From Ruminococcaceae bacterium UBA5413 (GTDB lineage Bacteria; Bacillota; Clostridia; Oscillospirales; Acutalibacteraceae), in NCBI GenBank assembly GCA_002409585.1, contig DHNP01000046.1, forward strand, positions 1 to 36,716: a stretch of DNA of 36,716 nt, written 5' to 3'. Shown piece after piece: positions 7,378 to 13,137 of this stretch (its first letter is position 1; each line of letters starts with the position of its first letter). The position numbers were made by a program, and so were the translations under genes. The notes beneath the pieces were generated by a model that saw only the letters and a list, made by a program, of their open reading frames with translations, had not been told where the DNA came from and did not search any database.

Positions 7378-8348
7378 ACAGACCGCCTCCCGAATACCGT
7401 GACGGTTTTAAACGAAAAATTATCTATCAGCGGAACGGCTGCATCCGCAAGCAGTACGGCAAAGCACGCCCCCTGCCCGAAAGCGCCGAAATACCTTACG
7501 GCCATGAGCAGTCCTCCCGCAAGCGCGCCGTAAACACACCTGCCGGCAAATGTCTTAGGTGAAGTCGACGGGTCTGTAACCATAAACACCGAGCAGAAAA
7601 GCAGCGAGCCTGAAAGCAGCTCGTACTTTACCGAAGTGAGCGGCGAGCACGCTATACGCGGGAAAAAAGCGGCCAGCAGCGCGCATACAAGCAGGAACGA
7701 CACGGTCGTTTCAAGCGATGCGGCGCGGCGTATGAACAAAAACAATCCGCATGCCGCTATGACAAGCGCCGCGGTAGTACCGATGGCTCCGACGCCTGTG
7801 CCCCACAGCATGTCGAGCGGCTGCACGTCGGGCTTAAGGCCGTTCTTCAGCACGGCCGCCGGCGAAACGGCGGCCGTGTACTCGCAGGCCCCGAACGGCG
7901 GCAGCGTGAAAGGCTTGGCCGGGTCCATATACGTGAAAGACTCTGACGGCCAGCACAGTGCGGCAAAAGCGCCGGCGACCGCCGCAATGTTAAAAGGCGG
8001 CCGCCCGTACCTGCCGAAAGGCGCCTTCGCCGCAAGCTGCGCCGCCGCGCAGGCGGCGCACGGCAGCCATACGGGCGCGTTTACAGGCGTCAGCATGACG
8101 GCTGTAAGCCCCGTGACGGCAAACGAGCTGTCATCAATACGTATTTTACCGTACCGCATCAAGCTGCAGAAAGCCTCGCAGGCCGCGCACGTAAGCACTG
8201 CCATCACCGCCATTGCGGCCGGGCGCGCGCCGTAGCGCACCGTCGGCACTATGAGCATGGCGGCAAGCGCCGCCAAAGTCTGGTTAAGCATTGCAGACGC
8301 CGAAGGGCCGCTTTTTACATAAGGCGCGCCCACACTAAGCCCCCGCAT
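7374..8348 (-). CDS. RnfD/NqrB-like membrane protein lacking the flavin-acceptor threonine
   Basis: About 324 residues, normal for RnfD, with some eight to ten membrane helices. Landmarks are GAPYVKSGPSASAMLNQ at the start (family SPHIRSxxSxxxIM), GTGVGAIGTTAAL (family GSIGEVSTLAL), and VFMVTDPSTSPKTFAGRCVYG (family MATDPVSASxTxxGxWxYG). In RnfD/NqrB a Thr in SGAT(P) carries covalently bound FMN. The aligned stretch here reads AAVSPAAVL, so SGAT has become SPAA (bases 7854-7865) and the Thr is Ala165. Two starts are possible, GTG at 8357 or ATG at 8348. I prefer the ATG because GGTGAT serves as its ribosome binding site. The 5' end overlaps the RnfC-like gene by 14 bases. Confidence 0.75.
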   Translation of the reverse strand: MRGLSVGAPYVKSGPSASAMLNQTLAALAAMLIVPTVRYGARPAAMAVMAVLTCAACEAFCSLMRYGKIRIDDSSFAVTGLTAVMLTPVNAPVWLPCAACAAAQLAAKAPFGRYGRPPFNIAAVAGAFAALCWPSESFTYMDPAKPFTLPPFGACEYTAAVSPAAVLKNGLKPDVQPLDMLWGTGVGAIGTTAALVIAACGLFLFIRRAASLETTVSFLLVCALLAAFFPRIACSPLTSVKYELLSGSLLFCSVFMVTDPSTSPKTFAGRCVYGALAGGLLMAVRYFGAFGQGACFAVLLADAAVPLIDNFSFKTVTVFGRRSV

Positions 8349-9357
8349 AAATATCACCGCTTTTTTTAAGCCTGCCGGCTTTTTGTACGGCAGCGCAAAG
8401 GTCTATGCAGGACGGGCAGGCAACGTTGCAGGCAGCGCAGCCTATGCAGCGCTGTACGTTAGGCAGCCTTAAGATATCCGCCCTGCCGGACTCCATTTCT
8501 TTTAAAACAGCCCACGGCACAATGCCCTGCGTGCACGCTGCTGTACACCTGCCGCACCCAATGCACGGGAACACACTGCGCGCTTTGGCTTTTTTGAGTA
8601 CAAGCAGCAGGCGCGTGTCGGCCCTTACCGGCTCCGACAAGTCCTTTGCCGCTTTTCCCTTAACGGACGACCCTGTCACTACGGCGGAATAATCCCCCCG
8701 CAGGGCGCCGAGCACTTCGCTTATCGGCGTGCCTATCTTTACGCGGCAGTTAAACCAGTCCGGGGCGCCGTCGCCCGCTACCGTCACTACCGTTTCCGAC
8801 TGCGGTTTCCTGTTTTTCACGGCATCATAGACAGCCGCACAGGCCTGCGCGCCTATGACGGCGTAACTGCCGCAGCGCTTCAGTTCGCACTCGGCCGGCG
8901 CGAGCGCGGGGTAACGTGATGGATCCGCCCTTATTACGCGTACTTTCCCGTCAGCACCGCAACCGGCGGAGCCGCCCACTATAGCCGCTGTTTTTTTCGC
9001 CCCGCAGGCCCTTGCCGCGTAGCCAAGCCCCGTGAGGACTTTTTTGCGGTTTTCGGCAAAGACGGCTTCGGACGACGAAGCATACGGGTCGTCGTCAAAG
9101 CAGCACGCAGCCAGCGTGTCCGTTTTTCCGCTTTTTAAAAGTACAAGCTTGTCGTACAGGCGCCTGCCGTCGGTTTCGTCCGTAATGCCCGCCTGCCCTA
9201 CCGCGCTTAGTATAAGCGGTGACGAAACTTTTTTCTCCGGCAGTTTAAAAATACCGCGCTCCTGTTTTTTATCATTCCCTGTCAAAGCCGCGATCGGCTT
9301 TTCAAGCGACGGCCTTTTCATCTGCTCAAGCTTTACCCCGTGGGGCACCTTCCACAT
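8335..9357 (-). CDS. shortened RnfC-like protein with two [4Fe-4S] motifs but no NADH/FMN motif
   Basis: 340 residues against about 430-450 for typical RnfC. The N-terminal PHGVKLEQMKRPSLEKPI corresponds loosely to the family's GGIHPxxxKxLTxxKPI. The family's nucleotide/flavin segment GxGGAGFPTHVK is replaced by VGQAGITDETDGRRL, and the following (A)ECEPYLT(A)D stretch is CCFDDDPYASSS. The region of the N-terminal barrel domain is much shorter. By contrast both ferredoxin-type motifs are intact: CIGCGRCTAAC (Cys 265, 268, 271, 275) and CIGCAACNVAC (Cys 304, 307, 310, 314). So it should still bind two [4Fe-4S] clusters but should not oxidise NADH as RnfC does. The start is the ATG five bases after GGAGGG; rpe ends 16 bases upstream. 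Confidence 0.75.
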   Translation of the reverse strand: MWKVPHGVKLEQMKRPSLEKPIAALTGNDKKQERGIFKLPEKKVSSPLILSAVGQAGITDETDGRRLYDKLVLLKSGKTDTLAACCFDDDPYASSSEAVFAENRKKVLTGLGYAARACGAKKTAAIVGGSAGCGADGKVRVIRADPSRYPALAPAECELKRCGSYAVIGAQACAAVYDAVKNRKPQSETVVTVAGDGAPDWFNCRVKIGTPISEVLGALRGDYSAVVTGSSVKGKAAKDLSEPVRADTRLLLVLKKAKARSVFPCIGCGRCTAACTQGIVPWAVLKEMESGRADILRLPNVQRCIGCAACNVACPSCIDLCAAVQKAGRLKKSGDIYAGA

Positions 9358-9373
9358 ATACACCCTCCGAAAT

Positions 9374-10024
9374 TTATACCCGCTTTACGTCAGCCGCAGC
9401 CTTAAGCGCGTCTATCGCCTCGCGCGCGTCGCGCGCCCTGAAAACGCTTGTCCCCGCGACGCAGACATCTACTCCCGCGAGAGCCGCTTTATGTACCGTT
9501 TCAGGGTTTATGCCGCCGTCCACCTGCACGAGGATATCCGGCCTGCGCTCCTTAATTTTCTTTACCTTTGCAAGCATATCTTCCATAAACGCCTGCCCGC
9601 CGAAGCCCGGCTCAACAGTCATAACAAGCACCATGAAAAGCCTGTCGAGGTACGGGTAAACTTCCTCGGCCGGCGTGTCCGGCTTTAAAGCCATCGCCGG
9701 CTTAGCGCCGCCTTCTTTTATGGCCGCTATTGTGGCGGCGGGGTCGCCGTATGCCTCACGGTGGAAAGTTATGATGTCAGCGCCGGCTTTAAGGAAGGCG
9801 GGCGTGTACCTCAGAGGCTCGTCTATCATAAGATGCACGTCAAACGGTTTGTCGGTGTACTGGCGCATTGCGGCTATGACCGGCGGGCCAAACGTCAGGT
9901 TAGGCACGAAATGGCCGTCCATAACGTCCAGATGGATCCAGTCGGCGCCCGCAATATCCACACGTATAACTTCATCGCTGAGTTTTGAAAAGTCAGAAGC
10001 TAAGACAGAAGGTGCAATCAGCAT
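9374..10024 (-). CDS. rpe: ribulose-phosphate 3-epimerase
   Basis: 216 residues, the usual size. It interconverts D-ribulose 5-phosphate and D-xylulose 5-phosphate in the pentose phosphate pathway, in the cytoplasm, on a (beta/alpha)8 barrel. Visible motifs are APSVLASDFSKL (catalytic-site Ser), WIHLDVMDGHFVPNLTFGP (metal-ligand His and catalytic Asp), DVHLMI (His), MTVEPGFGGQAF (phosphate and lid region) and QVDGGINPETV (second catalytic Asp). The frame stays open another 65 codons upstream, but the homologous part begins at MLIAPSV, and GGGGG is placed ten bases before that ATG. It is the first gene of the Rnf-like operon: only 16 bases separate it from the RnfC-like gene. I know of no functional reason for that pairing. 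Confidence 0.95.
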   Translation of the reverse strand: MLIAPSVLASDFSKLSDEVIRVDIAGADWIHLDVMDGHFVPNLTFGPPVIAAMRQYTDKPFDVHLMIDEPLRYTPAFLKAGADIITFHREAYGDPAATIAAIKEGGAKPAMALKPDTPAEEVYPYLDRLFMVLVMTVEPGFGGQAFMEDMLAKVKKIKERRPDILVQVDGGINPETVHKAALAGVDVCVAGTSVFRARDAREAIDALKAAADVKRV

Positions 10025-10082
10025 TATAATTTTCCCCCGTTTACAAGAATCATATTCATAACCGGAGCGTCGGCGCACGCCT

Positions 10083-10115
10083 AAAAAAGCACCTGCCGAA
10101 GCGCACTCCGGCAGG
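10083..10115 (-). terminator. Rho-independent terminator of the small membrane protein gene
   Basis: Minus strand: CCTGCCG, a ten-base loop, CGGCAGG, then TGC and six T residues. It lies about 120 bases beyond the stop at 10238 and just upstream of rpe, so rpe needs its own promoter in 10025-10082. I could not pick one with confidence there. Confidence 0.75.
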
Positions 10116-10237
10116 CAATCTATAATAAAGCGGTTTAAATATATTCGCCCCGCATTACATTGTATGCCGAAGTACCATTTTTGGCAGTGGTAACGCCTGC
10201 CTTTTCTCCCGCGGAACATCTGCCCGGCAAAGCCGGA

Positions 10238-10531
10238 TCAGCACTTAGGGCGTCCGCTCTTGTCTTCGTTTTTGTACTGTTCCTTGTTTTTCTTAATGTC
10301 TCTATAAAAAACAACACATGAAAAAACAAGGGTAGCGGCAGTAACTACTCGTAAAATAATTCCCCTAATGCCCGTAAACATATTTACGCCACTTAAAGTG
10401 TTTGCAAGCCACCATGCGCCCAAAAACATGAAAAACGCCCCTATGGGGTAAAAAACTCTGCTTTCGCGACCCATGAGGAAAACAAGGATAAAGCCTGCCA
10501 AGAACCAAACGACCGGGAATAAATATCCCAT
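10238..10531 (-). CDS. small membrane protein of unknown function
   Basis: 97 residues with about three hydrophobic segments: FPVVWFLAGFILVFLM (5-20), FYPIGAFFMFLGAWWLAN (27-44) and GIILRVVTAATLVFSCVVFY (57-76). A highly charged, Lys-rich C-terminal tail follows. I do not recognise a family. GGGGCG precedes the ATG by six bases, an excellent sigma-A promoter lies immediately upstream, and the gene has its own terminator, so it is a real single-gene transcription unit. Confidence 0.7.
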   Translation of the reverse strand: MGYLFPVVWFLAGFILVFLMGRESRVFYPIGAFFMFLGAWWLANTLSGVNMFTGIRGIILRVVTAATLVFSCVVFYRDIKKNKEQYKNEDKSGRPKC

Positions 10532-10556
10532 TAAATCGCCCCGCTTTTACAATGTT

Positions 10557-10585
10557 ACTATACCCCTGCCGCAGGCGATTGTCAA
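10557..10585 (-). promoter_or_regulatory. strong sigma-A promoter of the small membrane protein gene
   Basis: Minus strand: TTGACA (10580-10585), exactly 17 bases, TATAGT (10557-10562). The spacer contains CCTGCGGCAGG, a perfect 5-1-5 palindrome, which could be an operator or chance in GC-rich DNA. Confidence 0.8.
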
Positions 10586-10599
10586 GCCGCGCAAAAGGC

Positions 10600-10633
10600 A
10601 AAAAAAGCGGATACCCATAAAAAGTATCCGCTT
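10600..10633 (-). terminator. Rho-independent terminator of the YabE-like gene
   Basis: Minus strand: AAGCGGATAC, a nine-base loop, GTATCCGCTT, then a run of T residues down to 10600. It begins 16 bases after the stop codon at 10649. Confidence 0.9.
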
Positions 10634-10648
10634 AAACCAGCCGTTATT

Positions 10649-11896
10649 TTACAGTACGTAAACGTTCATCGTCCGCGTGCCTATTTTCATGCACTGGCTG
10701 TAAGAGCTGTAGTAAAGGTCCGCTATGATAGAGCCCCTCATCGCAGCCCCGCCCGTATCGGCCGCAACAGCGTAGCCGTAAACTACCTTGCCGTCAGGAG
10801 AGCATATATAGAGCTTAGTCCCGTAAGGTATGACGTTAGGGTTTACGGCAACGCGTCCGTACGCCGCCTTCAGCCCTGTTGAAGTCGTAGTCCCCGTGCA
10901 GTAGCATGAGCACCTGCCCGTAAGCAGCTTTTTGTAACTTACGCTCTTGCCGTTATGGTCAACGAATGTGCCGTCGCTTCCGACCGACGCTATGGCGGAG
11001 CCTTTAGCGCCAACAGACACTACCTTGTTTACAGGCTCCTTAGTAACGGCCGAGCTTACGACCGTGCTGCCGGCCGGCTGGCCGTTGACGAGCTTCTGTC
11101 GCGTTACCGTCGTTTTCACGCCGTTCTGCCCCTGGGTAACCACTTTGACCTTCCCGGCGCTTAAAGCTTTGCTTTTTTCCGTTACCGTCTTGAACGCGAC
11201 GGGTTCGGTGGTCGTCACGTCTTTGTACGCCACCCTTGTGATTTCGAGCTTCTGCCCTTCCGTAACCGCGGAGTCCAGCCCTGCGTTAACCGTGTCGTCT
11301 TTTCCCAATGAAAAGCCGGCTTCCTTTATGGCATCCGCAACGTTTTTCGCATTTACGACCGTGCTTACGGTGCTGCCGTCTGCAGTAAGGCTTATGCCGC
11401 AGCGTTTTTTAACGCTGACGGCCATTTTGCCCGTTACCGTGCTGTCCTGCGCCGGAGTTACGACGTCGTTCCAGTCAGCTTCGGTGCCGGCCTTTTCGAG
11501 TACGCTTGAAACCTTGTCGCCGTAATGCGCTGCAACGGTTTTTTTCGTACCGTCAGAGTCAACGGTCACGCCGTATGCGCTTTTTACCGTTATGACAACG
11601 TCGCCCGACCCGTCTGAAGCGTCTTTTTTCACAACAATATCGTCCGACCCGGTTTCGATGCCGGCCGCAAACAAAATATCCTTTGTTTCAGCCGACGTCA
11701 TCTGCACATCAGTTTTTTTGCCGTTGTAAACTATATGCGCGGTATTCGTTTTAGCCATAACCGTAACAACTGAAAGCACTGTAACAGTCACCATAACCGC
11801 CAAAGCAGCCGCCCTGTGGAGGAATGCCGGGCACATGAGTTTTTTAATATTGAGCTCAGCCTTTATATCTGCAAGATTAAGTCTGAAATGTCGCAT
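10649..11896 (-). CDS. YabE-like cell-wall protein: DUF348 repeats, G5 domain, C-terminal 3D domain
   Basis: 415 residues. A single N-terminal membrane anchor or signal (about 27-49, RAAALAVMVTVTVLSVVTVM) is followed by ubiquitin-like DUF348 repeats (about 52-195). Then come a G5 domain (about 215-300, with KLEITRVAYKDVTTTEPVAF) and a 3D domain at the C-terminus. The 3D domain is marked by VNPNVIPYGTKLYI and ADTGGAAMRGSIIADLYY, whose Asp residues name and define the domain and form the presumed lytic transglycosylase site. Bacillus YabE and related Rpf/Sps proteins act on peptidoglycan outside the cell. The frame extends 25 codons further, but the ATG at 11896 is preceded by AAGGGTG seven bases upstream. 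A strong promoter and a leader hairpin precede it. Confidence 0.88.
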   Translation of the reverse strand: MRHFRLNLADIKAELNIKKLMCPAFLHRAAALAVMVTVTVLSVVTVMAKTNTAHIVYNGKKTDVQMTSAETKDILFAAGIETGSDDIVVKKDASDGSGDVVITVKSAYGVTVDSDGTKKTVAAHYGDKVSSVLEKAGTEADWNDVVTPAQDSTVTGKMAVSVKKRCGISLTADGSTVSTVVNAKNVADAIKEAGFSLGKDDTVNAGLDSAVTEGQKLEITRVAYKDVTTTEPVAFKTVTEKSKALSAGKVKVVTQGQNGVKTTVTRQKLVNGQPAGSTVVSSAVTKEPVNKVVSVGAKGSAIASVGSDGTFVDHNGKSVSYKKLLTGRCSCYCTGTTTSTGLKAAYGRVAVNPNVIPYGTKLYICSPDGKVVYGYAVAADTGGAAMRGSIIADLYYSSYSQCMKIGTRTMNVYVL

Positions 11897-11918
11897 CAAT
11901 TCACCCTTTTCCTTAATA

Positions 11919-11957
11919 ATCGGCAGCCTGGAACGGGGCTTGCCCCCACCTGCCGAT
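11919..11957 (-). promoter_or_regulatory. stable hairpin in the 5' leader of the YabE-like gene
   Basis: Minus strand: ATCGGCAG (11950-11957) pairs with CTGCCGAT (11919-11926), and an inner GGGG/CCCC stem sits in the loop. It lies between the promoter and the ribosome binding site, ending about 20 bases before the start codon. There is no T-run, so it is not a terminator. It may protect the mRNA or bind a regulator. I do not recognise a known riboswitch class; in particular the conserved segments of the c-di-AMP (ydaO) riboswitch are not visible. Confidence 0.5.
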
Positions 11958-11991
11958 ATGTTAATTATCAAGCAATGTATTAATGCGTTTT

Positions 11992-12020
11992 AGTATATTC
12001 ACTCAATAGACTAATGTCAA
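11992..12020 (-). promoter_or_regulatory. strong sigma-A promoter of the YabE-like gene
   Basis: Minus strand: TTGACA (12015-12020), 17 bases, TATACT (11992-11997). Transcription would begin near 11985, giving a leader of about 90 bases. Confidence 0.8.
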
Positions 12021-12372
12021 GTCGTAAAATATAATTATTTTATGCATTTTCAACAACCGTTTGGAGAATAAAGCCTGTAATTACAGCCTCTTAATGTCTT
12101 TTTCGCCCTAATAATAATTCCTGATATTAATAATAAATTACGTTTTATGTGCAAAATGCAAAAATCTATCAGTTACAGAATTGTTACAATTATTACAGCT
12201 GTGTTTTTATTGGCAAATATGATGGTTTATTGCAAAAAAGCCGCCCTTATCCGCGCATATATCCGTTCTGATATTTCATACAGTAAAAATAATACTGTCG
12301 TATGTGTTATTTTTACGTAATATATCTAATAACTTTTATGTATTATTTACAAATGTTCTGTGTTTATTCCCT
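12021..12372. other. AT-rich intergenic region, no gene seen
   Basis: No frame of more than a few dozen codons and no recognisable RNA. An AT-rich inverted repeat (about 12285-12315, AAAAATAATAC with GTGTTATTTTT) may be a weak structure. The stretch lies between the terminator of the DUF4830 gene and the promoter of the YabE-like gene, so both neighbours read away from or up to it in the same direction. Confidence 0.5.
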
Positions 12373-12410
12373 AAAAAAGGCACAAAAGCGCAAAAATACG
12401 CTTTTATGCC
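12373..12410 (-). terminator. Rho-independent terminator of the DUF4830 gene
   Basis: Minus strand: GGCATAAAAGCG, an eight-base loop, CGCTTTTGTGCC with one mismatch, then six T residues. It starts 29 bases after the stop codon at 12439. Confidence 0.85.
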
Positions 12411-12438
12411 TTATATATAGCCTTATTTTTCCTTGACG

Positions 12439-13065
12439 TTAATCCGTCGGCCACGCATTTGCCGGTACCTGTGATGAAGAAGGTTTGGAGGTTTCTTCCA
12501 CTTCAGAAGGCTGCGATGCAGACGCGTCGGTCAGCAGGCCGTCGTCTCCATATGCCGGAGCCGGCCCGGCAAGGCTGTTGTCGTCGCTGTTTATCTGCCC
12601 GTCAAAGCCGGTCATAAAGCCGTCGAGCGCCGCCGTGCTGAGGTCACCGCCTATTACGCGCCCGTTGTACACGAGGATAGTCCCGCGCATTGACTCCTGC
12701 TGTGGGTAGTTCGTAACTTCATATATGTACTGGGTGCATTTTTTACCGGCGTACGGTTTTATGTCAAGGCCCTGCTCCTGCTGTATATTATTGTAGCTTA
12801 TGTAAACGTCGTTAAACTCCTCAGGTATGCTTACTTCCCTTTCGCTAACCGGTTCCTCTTTTACCTGCCAGCCGAACTGCTTAAAAAAAGCTACGCGCTC
12901 ATTGTTGTCGGAGGCGGCGAGGCTGTACTTTTTGCCGGCGTTCACAGCCTTCGGCTCAGCGCCGCGCACGTACGCCGAAACGCCCGCAACTGCTAAAACC
13001 GCGGCGACGGCGGCAATTACCGCCGCAAGTTTTTTCTTACCGTGTTTTATGGATACTACAAACAT
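12439..13065 (-). CDS. DUF4830-domain membrane-anchored protein
   Basis: 208 residues. One N-terminal membrane anchor (about 13-32, KKLAAVIAAVAAVLAVAGVSAY) follows a short basic start. The central domain reads FFKQFGWQVKEEPVSE, then EFNDVYISYNNIQQEQGLDI and YEVTNYPQQE and ends near GFMTGFDG, which is the DUF4830 pattern I know from clostridial genomes. The C-terminal 50 residues are Ser/Pro/Glu-rich and probably disordered. The protein would face outward from the membrane; its function is not known. The frame opens at a TTG five codons earlier, but that codon is part of the ribosome binding site TTGGGGGG, so the ATG at 13065 is the start. Its ribosome binding site lies inside a terminator-like hairpin. 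Confidence 0.8.
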   Translation of the reverse strand: MFVVSIKHGKKKLAAVIAAVAAVLAVAGVSAYVRGAEPKAVNAGKKYSLAASDNNERVAFFKQFGWQVKEEPVSEREVSIPEEFNDVYISYNNIQQEQGLDIKPYAGKKCTQYIYEVTNYPQQESMRGTILVYNGRVIGGDLSTAALDGFMTGFDGQINSDDNSLAGPAPAYGDDGLLTDASASQPSEVEETSKPSSSQVPANAWPTD

Positions 13066-13106
13066 AAAAACGCCCCCCAAGTCAATATATATGACCTGAA
13101 GGGCGT
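13066..13106 (-). terminator. terminator-like hairpin overlapping the ribosome binding site of the DUF4830 gene
   Basis: Minus strand: a 15-pair stem, counting G-U pairs (13092-13106 with 13070-13084), a seven-base AT loop, then T residues 13069 to 13066, immediately followed by the ATG at 13065. It begins 31 bases after the stop of the EF-G-like gene, so it fits as that gene's terminator. The GGGGGG ribosome binding site of the downstream gene is the 3' arm of the stem. Confidence 0.75.
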
Positions 13107-13137
13107 AAAAAATTCCTTTCCAAAAGCTTTCGGGTTT

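Noticed and set aside
10135..10329. A 64-codon minus-strand frame overlapping the end of the small membrane protein gene
   Set aside because: It shares the 3' half of a well supported gene in another frame and its composition looks non-coding.
11897..12020. A c-di-AMP (ydaO) riboswitch before the YabE-like gene
   Set aside because: The leader is only about 90 bases from the predicted start and the conserved riboswitch segments are not present.
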